A stretch of 64,000 bases of DNA, taken from positions 112,259-176,258 of the forward strand of contig VCJN01001821.1 in assembly GCA_006384855.1 (NCBI GenBank). Reading direction: 5' to 3'. The position numbers and the translations under genes are program-made. Origin of the DNA: Tetraselmis striata. Its lineage: Eukaryota; Chlorophyta; Chlorodendrophyceae; Chlorodendrales; Chlorodendraceae. Positions 12,901 through 25,489 of this stretch are shown piece by piece. How positions within the stretch are numbered: position 1 is the stretch's first letter; every line of letters starts with the position of its first letter. The notes beneath the pieces were generated by a model, which worked only from the letters and a program-made list of their open reading frames with translations, searched no databases and was not told the origin of the DNA.

Positions 12901-12952
12901 TGATGAAGTATGAACGTCCCCCCTTGCGGCACTGGGGTGTTACAGCCTCTAG

Positions 12953-13264
12953 TCATTTCGGAAACCACATCAGCGCCCGGATCCCATTGGTCCGGATCGC
13001 ATCAAGTACTTGGCCAGCAATTTGTGTCTGCGAGTTGTCCATGCTGGAGGCGGGCGGGGGTTCCACTGCAGGGGTGTCACCGTTGAATCGATTGGCAATT
13101 ATGGCTGTACTAACCCCACTGCCAACTTGTTTCACTACACGCTTGGTTAGTGCTCCAGTAATCCCTTCTAGACCACACACAACAATGGCAGTGTCCTGGC
13201 AGCACCAATCTGCTTGCTGCAATTCCACACCTGACATTGTAAATAAATGGTGACAAGAATTCAC
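12953..13264 (-). CDS. Unidentified open reading frame, 103 codons
   Basis: A minus-strand frame without long low-complexity runs, containing DTAIVVCGLEGITGALTK and AGQVLDAIRTNGIRALMWF. It has no clear start context, no splice sites I can join, and no recognised family. It lies between transposon debris and the cyclin gene, so it may be a decayed exon or a chance frame. Confidence 0.2.
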   Translation of the reverse strand: MNSCHHLFTMSGVELQQADWCCQDTAIVVCGLEGITGALTKRVVKQVGSGVSTAIIANRFNGDTPAVEPPPASSMDNSQTQIAGQVLDAIRTNGIRALMWFPK

Positions 13265-13760
13265 CTACACTAGTCCATCCTGCGTTCCTCTCGGGCTGTT
13301 CACACCGCAGATGGTCAGCCATCGCAGGCATTTGCCATACCAGCCAACTCTCTGTTGCATGCCATGGGACTAACCAGAAATGCACTACAATAGCATGCTA
13401 TGGATAAAGTGGAGCATATATAAGAGTCCACGCGTTCATGGTACAACTAATTGCATGATGGGAATTGGGTCGGTTGTTTGGGAACACGCTGGGCTCTTGG
13501 GAGCGTAGGGTCAAAGCACAGAGGCCGAATCTTTACAGATCATGCCCACTGCACCTGCCACGCCATTGATTTATCAATGGGGGTGCCAGATGCATAAAAA
13601 TTAAATAATACATATATATACAGGGTTTGGCATCCCTATTTATTCGAGCCTGTCACGGTGATAACTAGTTGTCACACCAACATCGTCTCCATTTTATTAT
13701 AACTTATATCTGTTTGACGCCAAAAGCGGGGACAAAACAGCTTTGACCACTGCCTGAAGA

Positions 13761-15193
13761 TCATTGGAATATATGGTCCGGGAGCGATGGGTGGCTGGGC
13801 GCAATAGTCGACACACACTTGAACGTGTGCATCGCAAACTTGTCACGGATGGAAGATGATGGCGCCTTCCGCAAAAGAACAAACTGGCGGTGCAGGGACC
13901 GAACACAGACCTGCAGCTCCTGCGCAGTGTACCCAAGGTGGTACAGCAGAGTGGGCGACATGGTTGGTTTGCCCAGGGTGAGCAGGGCGAGAAATACCGC
14001 TGAGGCAGCGACATGAGAGGGGAGGAAGTGGAGCATCCCGTAGTCTGTCAGAGAGATCTCGCCCAGGTACATGGCCAGAAACTCCGTCTTGGAATCAGCT
14101 TGAGCTGCGCGCAGGAAGCGTTTGGTAAAGGTCCGCACGGTGGGCACCGTCAGCTCGTAGTTGAGGACGCGGAGCATTTCCTTTTCGCACAGCAGCAGCT
14201 CCTCCTTCGAATAGGCGTGATCAGTGATGTAGCAAAACTCGTCGAGCTGCGGCGCGTAGATCTCCTCGTACTTGGAGGCAATTAGCGTCGCAGTGATCCC
14301 CACCAGCTGGAGCTTGCTCCGAAGCACGGGTGTCACCGATAGGTAACGATCAACATACGACACGGCAAGATGCAGGGTCTCGGGGACAAGCCGGTATTCC
14401 GACGCCACCTCTACCATCCAGTCGACCAGGATCGCTCGCATGGACGAAGATATGTCGCGCTGCACTGACTCCATGTAGCAGGTGGAGGGCCGCCGCCGGC
14501 GCTCGGACAACCGCAGGTTCTGATAAATACGCTCCACGCAGAAGGTGCAAGCCTGAGGGTCATCGTGTGAATCTGCATCGATGTCCATCACTGCCGGCGG
14601 CACGCTCCCGGGTCCGCCCCATAGTGTCTGCATGAGTGGGGGGGGGGGGGGGGGGGGGGGGGAGGAATTAACGAACCACGCCGAGGGGGGACTGTTCCGA
14701 GGGCCGTCGTCAGAAATAGACCCGCGGTCGCAGAGGGCGGGACCGCTCCGAAATAAACAAGGCATAATCACGCACCTTCTTGTCGGAATCCGACGGGGTG
14801 CCGTTGGTGATGTCGTGCAGAGCATTTCGCAGTTTCTTGCCTTCGCCCTGTTGCAGGCAGAGCGTCGCCACGGTCGGTGGTTATCGGCAACAGGGAACAC
14901 GTCAAGAGCGCTGAGGTACTGCATGTACTGGTGTCAAGTACTGAAAACGGCAATGTAGAGGCGATGAATGGCGATGGCAGGCGTGGAGGGTATATGATTT
15001 CAGCGAGTGCTAGGCCGACGTGGGTGCAACTCGAAGGAATATGCAGGGGCGGGCGGACCTTGGTGATGTCAAGGCCTTCCGGGTCGTTCGCCCCTCGCTT
15101 GTTGGTGCCCGGCGAGGCTGACGCAGCGCCCAGCAATACGCGCTTATTGCTCGGCTCGGGTGTGGGAACCGCCAACAGCCGGGCGTCGTGCAT
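13761..15193 (-). CDS. A-type cyclin, three exons
   Basis: Exons (descending): 15059-15193, 14776-14847 and 13761-14627. All junctions are GT-AG and phase 0, giving about 357 residues. The N-terminus has the cyclin A/B-like elements SNKRVLLGAA and ALHDITNGTP. The last exon holds both cyclin folds: the cyclin box MRAILVDWMVEVASEYRLV, then ETLHLAVSYVDRYLS and ASKYEEIYAPQLDEF, and a C-terminal fold ending PSHPSLPDHIFQ. MRAILVDW plus LVPETLHLAVSYVDRYLS is the A-type pattern, pointing to CDK activation in S/G2; the N-terminal half is short, and no clear RxxL destruction box could be confirmed. An upstream in-frame ATG at 15280 would add 29 residues. A C tract on the sense strand (14639-14662) lies just before the last exon's acceptor. 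B-type remains a weaker alternative. Confidence 0.88.
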
Positions 15194-18100
15194 TGCTGCA
15201 CCCGCGCCGAAAGGGAAGTGGCAGAGCTGCGGCCCGGGAACAGGCTGAAGTGGTGATGGGTGGAGGACCTGGGCACCCATTCAAGTTGTCTAGCGGTTGC
15301 GCAGGGCAACAGCAGCCAGGCGGTGGGAGAGGAGCCGACCAAGCGGAAAATAAAACGACGAGAGTTCCGCCCCAAACCGAAATTAGCTCCAACAACGGCG
15401 TGATCGCGGCAGTCGCCTCTCGAGCGCGAGGTCAACCAATGTGCGCGTTGATGGGCGTTGTTGTGTCTGCCTGCCTGTTGGGGAGGCTGCGCCTTGAGTG
15501 GCTCGGAAGCCTGAACAAGAGTGGACTGCTACGCCTGGCCGCCGGTTATTTGACTGATAATGAATCACAGCGGAGCTTTGGACCCATTACCGAGCGCGCT
15601 GGCCAAGCAAAACCGAGTCGCTGAGGATGAATCCTTACCAGTAGTCGCTACCAGTACCGTAGTCGGCGGTGCTCGAAGTAGTGGTAGCGATGCGCAACGC
15701 CGCGCCAGCCGCTGCGCGCTACAGGCAAGTACTGTATGGGAAACTGGTACCGCCGATGGTCTCGAGTACCTGTTCTCGTACCGTCTTGGTCGTAATCATC
15801 CGCCTGATTCCCGTACCGGTGATCCTAAGTAAAATCAACACCCTAGTATACTACTGCAAAAAGGAGTACTGAAAAATCAAACTACTGCATACTGTTTACT
15901 GCATACTGTATACTGTGTACTGTAAAAGTAAACAACTGCTACAGGGTACGGGTACGCGCGGCATTATATATAATAACTGTAAATACGGTATTTGTGTAGC
16001 CACTATGTCAGCATCAGCAGTAGTAGCAGCATATAGTTTTGCAGAATGCTTCGGCAATCTGCTAGATGACTCGGAGCATCGCCTACCCAGGGCTTCCCGG
16101 AACTGGATTGCTGCCCAAACGGCCGTCGTACGCTGCAGGGGTTTCACTGGTGCCAGTCCTGTCCCGGGGGCGAAAATAAGAAACAGCATAAGAACGGACG
16201 TTTCCTGTAGCCTTTTCGGGTTATTTCTGGTCGCCTTTTGCGGCTAGCTAGCTCATTTTTTAACATATACTGTATAAATAAGGATATCATGTATCCCCCT
16301 CCATTGGCGGCCGTTTGACTGTACTGGTGCGAGTAATGTAGCGCGCCGTCAGTGGACAGTAGCAGTTTAACACACAGATACTAGAGCGCCGATGCATCAG
16401 ATGCTGGCTGGTCAGATGGATGACTACAACGTACCTGTAGCGACCAGTAGTGGGTGGATTCGTTTCTGCCCTTTTTGTAATTCACACCTGTAGCGACCAG
16501 TATTGGTCGCGAAATTGCTGTTGTTTACTGCGGGTCTACGACTCATATACCGGCCGGGTTTAAACGTTACTGCTAGTACGGGTACAGGTGCATCAGGGAG
16601 CATCATCACATCATCGATCATCGTCAGCAGGCTCGGTGCAGCGCAGGGTCGTAGGTCGGTAGGTGTAGATTGTGATGACGACGAGGCGGGTGATGGCACA
16701 CGACCACGGTACCATTTCTTGAATTTTGCAGCTAGCACATGTAATCATCATTCCTTCGAATATAGTAACGGATTTCAAATTAACTTGCAGACAACGTTCT
16801 GGGCGGGGTCGCGGCCGCGCGTGCAGCACGTGATGGTGCTCCTGCGCCTGCGTCGCGTCGCTCGTCGGCATGTGTTGCTATGACCATGGTCATTGGCTGC
16901 AAGCGTACTTGCCGCGGCTGATGGCGTAACCCGGGGCGGTGGTCCCCCCCTTGGTTTCATGTTCCCCTTTCGGTCTTTCTGCTCATTCCTTGGCTTCAGT
17001 GCTTCCCTTGACCCTTTGTTTCGTGGCAGCTTGGCGACTTCGTGGTTCCCTTGGCTCTTCCTTGGTTCTTGGCTCCCTTGCCTCCTGCTCGACCTTGGTT
17101 TCATGCGTATGTCTCTTTTGCTAGCAAACTTTCATAGTTGCTGCTGTTAGTTTTGTTTGTAGTGCGCATATGTAAAGCCATGATGTAAAAAAATTCAAGG
17201 TAACTAAAGGCAAGAAGATGATGATTAGCAGCCGAAAAGTGTGCATATGCTCAGTGACACGGAAATGGGCCGGGACTTATTGCGGCCGAGAGCCACAAAA
17301 GGGCGGGAGGGCGGGTAATCCTTAGTGCAGGCAGAAAGCCGTTTAGGGTTTAAACAAAACAAAGAGTGGTCCCACCTAGCGGACGATGATGGTACTATAG
17401 GATCCGGCGGGTATTTGTATTCTACAATAATGGTAATCACCTCGCAGTTGTTCTATAGGACCTTTCTGATTGTCCTTTTCTGGTGATTTCCTGATATCGC
17501 CTTCTGCTGCTAGCTCATGTTATTTTGATTACGAGGTGCGTCTATCTATGATGAGTATGTCTGTCTGTTTGTTTGTACCTCTGTCGCCGACTTTCGGAAC
17601 GGTTTTGCATATTATTAGATAAATCAACAATGTATACGTTACAGATTCCGTCATAATTCCGTGGAGGCAAAATGACCGCCGCCGCGCTTCCAATACATGT
17701 TGACTACATGTACCGGTACGGGTACCGGTCGCAAGGTAAGGCCGCCGCCGGTCGTTGCCGTTCGTCAGGTCTACGGGGCGGGCATGACGCGAAGCGCCGA
17801 GCCCGCCGCGTGGACCGGACCCGGACGCCGGACGTTGTCGTTCGTCCGTCGCCGGACGCCGCACGACCGTTGGTCGTCCGCCTCGCCGCCGTCCGTTGAC
17901 AGACGCCGGGCCCCGGGTCGGCGGGTCGGCGGACTCGGGGTTGTACGATGTAGCGACTACTACGATTGATCCTTGCCGCTCTCTAGATTATACACTCGTG
18001 CAACGGGTCTACTTGTGACCGATAAATTTGTCGAGTGCGGCATGCAAATTACCGTACTTTGCGGCATTAACATAATCACCATCACGGATTCACGGTTGCC

Positions 18101-20560
18101 CGTGCATGTGTGCGATTGCTTTGTGGCCGCCATGTCAAATTGGCGTGGCGCAAAGGCCGCGGGCAGCAAGTGTCGATAGCCACATACCCTAGGGATGGAG
18201 AAGTGAAAGGAATCCCCTAGAACACATCTATAAACATTTCAAAGGCCGGAAGTAGGCAAAGGATGTGAGCCACTTTGGTCTTATTCACGACTGTGGAGAA
18301 GGCATGGCGGCGCCCAACGAAGCGGGGGTGTTGCTGGGAATACTACGGAGGACCATCAGCCACCGGGGGGGGGGGGGGGGGTGCGAACAAAAGCGCGGCG
18401 GCGCGGTAATATGCAAAACGTAGTTTGGTCGATGTAGTGGTCGTTGATCACAGCAAAATTCCGGGCCCATCCACCCTCCTAACGCGTTTTGTCGAGGGGC
18501 GCGCCAACTGCGTTTGCGTCCGACGCGTCGCCCCTCCGCAAGGAGTGCGAGGTCCACACGAAGCCTTTGGGAAATTTTAAATTGAAATTGAAATTGATTA
18601 CAACGTGCTAGTCTGCCGCTCTTCATCGCCCATACCGAGTTGTTCTTATTAGGGTATGCCATCTCTGCCGCTTTAGTTGGAACACATATAGTGTAAATAT
18701 AGCTCAAGCTTTCGGCCATCCTCTTTCGCTTCCAAACCCCGCCTCCTTACATCACGTGATCATTAGCTGCGTTATGTCCGGATAACTACATGCCGTCGTC
18801 AGTACGAGTGACTACCGCTAATCGCATAATTGAGAAAGCTTCCTAATTACGAATACAGTACTCGACCTACGCCCGAGAAGAGTTTCGTGCACATCGGTAG
18901 TGCACCGGCACCGCGCAATCTTTAGTCGTTGTGATGCGTCTTGGCCCCATCTGCCGCCATCGCTGAAAATATCCCCTTGGTCGCGGCGATCTCCCTGTGA
19001 TCTCCCCACCGCGTCAGTTGTGGCGGTCCGCCGGCCTCGGCCGTGGTCCGCCGATGGTACCTCACTCTCGCATGCATGAGCTCTTGCGGTAGGATCCCCA
19101 AGGGGGAATGGAGGGGGAAAGACGGGCACCTCTTCCCCCCCCCCCCCCCCCCCCCCCCCTTTGTCCGCGTCTCGTCGCTCCGTGGTCGGCAGGCTGGTCC
19201 TGCTCGCCCGCGCGCCGCTTGCCTCCGCAACACGCCTCGTCGCTATTGTAGCCGCCCGTCCAGGGTCTGACCGAGCTAGCCGCCAACAGACTCCTCCCGC
19301 TGCATGGCCGCGACTCCGTAAGAGCACTCCGGCTCATGTTTCATGAGTCGTCACCATGCCCGGCCTCTCCGCCCCTAAACGCCCGCCCCGCCTTTAAGTG
19401 CCGGGCTCCCGTCTCCTCGCGCTCGCCGCCCTCGCCCGTTCTCACGGGGCGGCAAAGTGTCTCCCGGGTGCTCCGATCGTGTCGACCGCATGGCGCCGCG
19501 GAACACTCCGCTGTACTAGGCCGGGATTGGGGTCATTCACACGCGGAGCACATAGAGAAGGGGGGGGGGGGGGGGGTCGCCAGATCTTCTGCATGTCGGT
19601 CGCGGGTCGTACCGAGGTACGAGAATACGATTTTATTTCAAACAACCCCCGCGAGTAGGCTGCCCCCGTCTAAGTCGTACACCCCCCACTCCCCACCAGT
19701 AGGCGCATCTCGGAGGAGCCGACGCAAGGCCGAGGTCGTAAATGAATTATTTTTAGCAGCCTCCCGTACATGGCTGCTGCCCGGCGGCGCCAGCGGCGCT
19801 ACCGGCGGGACTACGAGTATTATTTGAAAACCTCCACATAGGGCTCCCTTGTCGTCGTCGCATGATCCAAGGACCCACCGCCGCCACCGGCCACCCAGCT
19901 CAGCCCCCTGCCGCACCCAGCCGGGCACGGGTCTTAGGGTTTACCATCGCCCACCGCGTGGAGGTGGGGGTGGTGCCGCTGGGCCTGCCGCACCCGGCGG
20001 GATCCTCCGCTGCAGGTGGGCCGCTACTTGGCGGAGGGCGCCGCCTTAGGGGAGGAGCGCGCGGGGGGGGGGGGGGCAAGGGGGGGGGGGGGGGAGTGGG
20101 GGGGGGGGGGGGGGGGGGGGGGTTGTTGACGCGGTTAACGGCTTCCTTGAGCCAATCAATTGCCAAGGGTGGCGGTGTTCGAGGAGAGGGGAGGGGTAGC
20201 GCCGTCGCCGGGGAGCGCAACGGTCGAGTTGTTGGCGGCCGAGAGAGCCCGGAACGTGGAGTCGCGGTAGGCGATGAAGTGGTGTAGGCGGGCTGTCAAA
20301 GCGGGCACGGCGGTGGCCGAGATTTAAAGGTGAGGGCAATCGAAGTGACGCCCTGGCGACCGGGTCGACCATCGTCGACTTATTGAAGCGAGCGCTCTAG
20401 CTCCGATATATCACCTCCAGCGGGGAGCTCCCATCCGACGCGCACCCCATGATGTGCGATGTCATCAGCACCGACCTCCTCCGCATCACTTTCCGCGCTA
20501 TAACCTGTATGACCTTGCAAAAACTACCTGAATATTTTAAAACCGGTAGGCGGTTCGCGC
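15194..20560. other. Repeat-rich stretch without a recognisable gene
   Basis: Only mixed short repeats and homopolymers are visible: TACCGGTACGGGTACCGGT near 17710, G runs at 18366-18381, 19560-19577 and 20061-20122, and a C run at 19136-19160. A copy of the transposon end (CCCTTTTTGTAATTCACACC) is near 16470-16489. Open frames across the G/C runs encode only Gly/Pro/Arg tracts. No gene is supported. Confidence 0.5.
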
Positions 20561-21115
20561 CGTTGGTATATAGTGTAGGTGCACATGCGGCGACGCAACG
20601 TGCACGTCGCGCGGCCCATTATCCATGCTCTAGCCTCTAGCCAGCCTACGACTCTCAACCCCCCAACACCGCGACCGCCCGTAGCGCCAGCAATACCTCA
20701 TTATGCGGCGATGGTGGATGGGTCGCAACCACTGCCGCGCATGCGGCGCGGTGCGGGATCCCCATATCGCGACCCCGCAGCAGCCGATCTGCGTGCCGCC
20801 TCCATCCACCAACCTCGCCCCGATGCCACGGGCTTGGTCGGACGAGTTCGGAAACAACGTACACTTTATAATACAGGTCTCATATTTTGACTAAGCTGGC
20901 TTTTGGCCTTCGTGGCGAATAGTGCCAACAAACCGCAAATCCGTGATGGGTTGTAGTCAATCGGGCGGCAGTCGCGAGGGTAGACCTCGCGGCTGCCGTC
21001 CCGGGACATCCACGCGCCCCCAGCCAGCTATGACCGCCCTATGTCCTCGAATGGGGCAGGGGGTAGGCCTACGGAGTGGGCGGGGGCTGGTGGGCTGGCC
21101 GAGGGTGTGCTAGCG
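20561..21115 (+). repeat. Dispersed repeat family R1, copy 1
   Basis: Matches 24215-24740 in inverted orientation. Both copies keep two short frames in the same order: one with MRRWW(M/A)GR and NLAPMPRAWSDEFGNNVHF (second copy NFAPMAHAPSG..GENVHY), and one ending L(R/G)..R.LVGW..VC and a stop. Conservation of the protein reading over diverged DNA suggests remains of a protein-coding transposon. Confidence 0.6.
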
Positions 21116-21465
21116 GGTGCATGGTGCGCCGCCCGCAGTAGTGCCGGGCGGGTACCGCGGGCGGCAACGACGCGGACCCCGCAGCGCAGGGGTGCGGACC
21201 GTGCGGGCCGATTACATTCGTACCGTAGTCGTAGTCGAAATGTCGTATGGTTACCGCGGGAAGTGATGTGGCGACTACCTTGACGCCCTTTCCACGTCTA
21301 CCACCGACTATGGCGACATCCTTAGCGACGGCCTTGCCGTGTGTTCACCATTTATTTTCTACTCCCTTGGCGAGTCTCCTCCCGGCTGCCGTCGACGCCC
21401 GCAATGTCACTCTCTTCGTCAACTGAGAGAAGGCGGGCCATCGGAAACGTCGAGTTGGGTTCACC

Positions 21466-21510
21466 CCCCCCCCCCCCCCCCCTCTTCCCCCCCCCCCCCC
21501 CCCCCCCCCC
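21466..21510. repeat. C homopolymer block
   Basis: Two long C runs separated by a TCTT interruption. No gene around it. Confidence 0.9.
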
Positions 21511-21852
21511 CATCGAGCTTGACGCGCTAGAAAAAAGGAATTTGGTGTGGACTCGTGATATAGAAAGGCAGCAGGTTTACGCGAGAGAGTTTTGCGCTCA
21601 TGAGAGGGTAGCGGGAGGATGACGACCCGGACAACATGTGGGTAGCCAGGCAGTCCCGCTCATGCCGACGGCTCCAATAATGCAGCGTCGTTTAGAAGAC
21701 ATGCCCGAAGGAGTGTCATGTAAACGTTGCTGCGTAGGGTCGGCACGGCGGAGAACCCAATCATTCGGCCTTGTCGGCCACTGAGGCCTCGGCCTTCGCC
21801 TTACTCGTGCTTGCGTCCTTGGCGGTGTCCTTGGCGAAGGCAGCTCGTGACG

Positions 21853-22152
21853 CTAGTGCCTCGCGCGCCGGGCGCGCGGTCGTGAAGTTGTCGCGGTTGC
21901 CGCCGGTCGTTGTCGCGGCGCGCATGTGGGGCCACAACCGAAACGGTGGCGAGCTGACGTTTTCGCCGCCCTAGCTCGCGGTGTTTGCGTCGCGGAGACA
22001 CATTCCTTGTAGACCTCTATCCTCTCGGTGAACTCGGGCGACCCTAGGTTTTCGGTGCCGAGACGCAGGTAGCGCTCGCGGACGATGTCGAGGGCTAAGG
22101 TGTCATCGTTATTGTGCATCTGCGTGTCCCAATGCTTGCGAATGTGAACCAA
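21853..22152 (-). pseudogene. Coding-like fragment, probable transposon remnant
   Basis: Minus-strand frame containing HIRKHWDTQMHNNDDTLALD and RYLRLGTENLGSPEFTERIE, a balanced amino acid composition unlike the surrounding low-complexity frames. No family was recognised, and upstream and downstream sequence is broken by stops. It sits between R1 copies, so a transposon origin is likely. Confidence 0.3.
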
Positions 22153-22619
22153 TTCCCGTCACCGACGGCCTCGCTCCATGCTGTGGACGACGGCCTCGAG
22201 TTAATTTTCAAGCGCGGGCGTAATGGTGACGGCAAACGGTGACTCCCGCCGCATCCAGTACCTTGCGCAATTCGACGGCCAAATCGGCAATGAAGACCCC
22301 GTAGCACGCGGCGTGGTATCACTCCGGTGAAGACGAAGGTTGCCAAGCATGTGCTCGAGCACGCGATCGATTGCGATGGGAAAGAGCCCCGGGCATCTCA
22401 GGCTCTCGGGTGCAAGCCGTTCTCGAACCCGGGTAAAGCTGTAGCGAGGGCGGTTTTAAATCAAGATAGCGGGATTCGATCGAGGGAGCGAAGGTCGCAC
22501 GGACGTTTTGGTTCTTACCACCGGCGCGGGACTCGTTCCCACCCGGAATGGCGACTTTTTTCGCCGTCGGCAGCCGGCGGTATAGGAGTAAAGGAGTAGC
22601 GAAGAACTTCAAGAGCTGC

Positions 22620-22775
22620 CGCTAGGCTCCCGCACGACTTCGTAATTATTATGTAATACCATGTACTCCTCCTGAAATCTTATCAATAGTATGACACTGG
22701 TCTTTAGTCATTCCGTGACACACTCGTAATAAACTGCATCATGCGCATATCACTCATCGTCACAACTCTATATCC
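22620..22775. repeat. LINE-type 3' end, copy 1
   Basis: Matches 42390-42545: shared CTAGGCTCCCGC, TAATACCA, GTCATTCCGTGAC and CTCGTAATAAACTGCATCA in the same order. The second copy directly follows a decayed reverse transcriptase, so this block is probably the 3' untranslated end of that LINE family. Confidence 0.65.
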
Positions 22776-22784
22776 GCAGTGGGC

Positions 22785-23680
22785 TATTTTTGCATCTGCC
22801 TCTCTAGAAGCCCGACAATCTCGTTGCGGTCTGGCCTAATCCGTGATAGCGCGTGCGGCAGTGCCAATGAGCGGGCGCACGGCAGTGGGCGGCGAGGCGC
22901 GCGGCAGTGGGCGGGCGGAATAAATTATCTACATCCTGTTTCGGCCGGGACCGCGCCGCACGGCTGGCCCCATCACCGCCCCTGCCCCGGGCCGGCACTC
23001 CAGCCGCCGGCTTGGCGGCGGGCTGCTTGGCCTTCTTGGCCGGGGGCTCCGGGCTACTGCCCTCGTCGACGTTGTCGCCGGAGATGGCTTGCGTGGCGGC
23101 CAGGTTATTGGCCGGGTTGGTGTTGTGCTTGATGATGCCGCCCGCCCTCTTTTGCTGCTGCGCCAGCACGCCCATCAAGCCGTGGAGCTTTGGCGACGTA
23201 GCGGTGCCCGCCAACGGCAGCGTCACGACCTTGTTGAGATGAACACTCGAGACGATCGGAGTACCGCCAAACGTAGGGACTGGGCGGGGGTCTGACACAA
23301 CAAATGCAAAAGTCAGTATGCGTGTTGATTGCTTGTCGCGGCGGCGGTGGCGGTGTAATCAAGCAAGTGCGAAAACAAACGCGACTCACTTGCGGCTTCC
23401 CAGTGCGGCGTCAACTCGCAGGCCTCGAGCTATCTAAGGAATCTGAGTGTCGCGTGGCCAGCATTCGTCAAAGACAGCGCTGACATCACTGCCTTGTCCT
23501 CAGCCGTTGGGGCACGATCGAAAAGTAAGGCAGCACGGGTCGGTCAACGCATGTGAAATTCTAATCCTCTACGCAGTCAAGTCACCCATTCGCCGACTCA
23601 CTGTACCTTTCAGGGTGGACTCCATCGCCCGGCCCGTGGGATTATGGCATGGACCGTCGACGGAGGCGTTATGAACGCCA
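22785..23680. repeat. Dispersed repeat family R2, copy 1
   Basis: Matches 45300-46085 with a roughly 150-200 bp length difference in the middle. Shared blocks include AAGCCCGACAATCTCGTTGC, CAGTGGGCGGGCGGAATAAA and TGAAATTCTAATCCTCTACG. The minus strand (23298-22804) is open for 164 codons with SSPEPPAKKAKQPAAKPAAG and VDNLFRPPTAARLAAHCRAP, a basic, nuclear-protein-like composition. This is likely a transposon-encoded DNA-binding or gag-like protein; the family is not recognised. Confidence 0.6.
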
Positions 23681-23749
23681 GTGCCCATGTCGAATTCCCT
23701 GGGGGAGGGGGGGGGGGGGGGCTATGGCACTGGGTTCAGGATCTGGGCA

Positions 23750-23960
23750 CGCGTCGCGTCGGGTACCAACGAGGTAAAAATACAGCGAGACGACACCCTC
23801 ATCGGACACTTGACAACCATGATGGAGGGTGCTGGGGGACGAGCAGCTACGGTACTGTCGGCGAGTGCGCGTCAGGTAGGCGCAGCCGCTTTCTAAAATA
23901 AACAAGTCCGGCGCCGCGCCTGGCTGGACGACTCGCGCTCCGCGCGAGTCGTCTTCTTAT
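23750..23960. repeat. Dispersed repeat family R3, copy 1
   Basis: About 200 bp, over 85% alike by eye to 61440-61640. Shared landmarks are CATGATGGAGGGTGCT, GCGTCAGGTAGGCGCAGCCG and CTTTCTAAAATAAACAAGTC, followed by a short hairpin (GACTCGCGC..GCGCGAGTC). It may be a SINE-like or transposon-end element; no tRNA-derived head is visible. Confidence 0.65.
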
Positions 23961-24214
23961 CATACACCAATCCACATAAGTCTTTGCACTTAGAAATCCG
24001 CCGGTGGTGGGTGGACGTATGCATGCGCTGTAAGACGACCGAAATTGAGCCCAATCGATGCACGCTAGCGATGCAATGCATGGCACGCACACAACACTTC
24101 CCGCGGTAGCCCGTACGACATTTCGCGATCCGAATAAGGTACGAATATTTTGTCCGCGCGCGCCGCGCCCCTGCGCCGAGGGATCCGCGTCGCGCCGCCC
24201 GAAACTGCGGGCGG

Positions 24215-24740
24215 CGAATCATGCATCCACTAGCACACCCCCGTCCAGCCCACCAGCTCCCGCTCACCCCGTAGCCCTACCTTCTGCCGCTTCGAGGACC
24301 CATGGCGATCACGGCTGGCTCGCTTGGGGCGCGTGTATGTCACAGGACGGCGGCCGCGAGGTCCACTCTCGCGACTGCCGCCCAACTGACCACCGACCCC
24401 CATCATGGATTCGTGTTTTGCTGACCCCATACGCCTTTAGGGCCAAAACCGCTCGGATGGATAGGCAGTTTAGACAATATATAAGGCATAAATAGTGTAC
24501 GTTTTCCCCTAGCTGGCCCGACGGAGCATGTGCCATCGGTGCGAAGTTTATGGTTGGGGCGGCGCTCATATCGGTTGCTGCGGGGTCGCCGCGGAGATCC
24601 CGCAGCACGCCGCTTGCATGGCCGTAGCGGTCGCGACCCGCCCACCATCGCCGCATAAGGAGGCCCTTCTGGCGCTACGGGCGGTCGCGGTGTCGGTGGT
24701 TGACAGTCGTGGGCTTGCTAGAGGTTGGAGCATGGGCAAT
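24215..24740 (-). repeat. Dispersed repeat family R1, copy 2 (inverted)
   Basis: Reverse-complement partner of 20561-21115; see that entry for the shared reading frames. The two copies flank a 3-kb interval that includes an LINE end and R2/R3 elements. Confidence 0.6.
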
Positions 24741-25296
24741 GGGCCCCGCTATGTGCGCGTCGCATTGCCACAAGTGCATACTGTACTAACGGCGCGAACC
24801 GCATATTGGATCTTTTAGTCGGGTAGTTTTCGCAATATCGTACGGGTTACCGCGGGAAGTGTTGTGCATTTCCGTGAGAGTGTGCCAGTAACCCCGTCGT
24901 CGTGATGGGGCCAATCATCCCACCAATTTCTAAGCTGCAAGATAAGCGCCGTTGACCGCGCCTCGCCGGGTGAAAGTAGCACACATTAAGTGTCTTCGAT
25001 TCCATAGGTGCATGCTTATACCGCCCGCACCGTAAAATAACCGCGGGCTGGCCCCCCTCGACAGCAATGTCGCCCTTGCTGCACAGGTCTGCGCACATGT
25101 TGTCACACATGTCACCCGTCATCCAAGGGGAAAAGCCAAAAGGATGACGGGGTCCGCGCGACGTGGAGACCTATCCAAGGGGTCCTCGCGCCTTGGAGCT
25201 TGCGTGGAAGGGCACATTACATGCCCCCATCATGTGCCCCCACCCACAGTGAGTGAACAGATACCAGAACAGGGGGGGGGGGTAACTTTAACATGT

Positions 25297-25423
25297 CATA
25301 AACATTTCGACGTTGTATCAGATTGGGCTGTAAATTAGTGGGATGGAAAGCGCAAGTCACGGAATTTCCATCGCACTAATTTACAGCCCAATCCGATAAA
25401 AGTCCGAAATGTTATGAATTAAA
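25297..25423. repeat. Foldback (MITE-like) element
   Basis: A near-perfect inverted repeat. The left arm contains GATTGGGCTGTAAATTAGTG and the right arm CACTAATTTACAGCCCAATC, with imperfect pairing continuing outward through CATAAACATTTCG / CGAAATGTTATG. Arms are about 50-55 bp around a loop of about 20 bp. No coding capacity. Confidence 0.8.
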
Positions 25424-25489
25424 ACGTGATTGCAATATTACTGCTTCTTGCAGGACGAACAACCAGTTTGAGAATGTCGCATGCAGCCC

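Noticed and set aside
12953..13264. LarB / AIR-carboxylase-like exon (IVVCGLEG resembles IVVAGMEG)
   Set aside because: Only about eight residues are similar, and the following conserved segment is absent.
19862..20287. Gly-rich protein frame
   Set aside because: Produced by G homopolymers at 20061-20122 that stay open in every frame.
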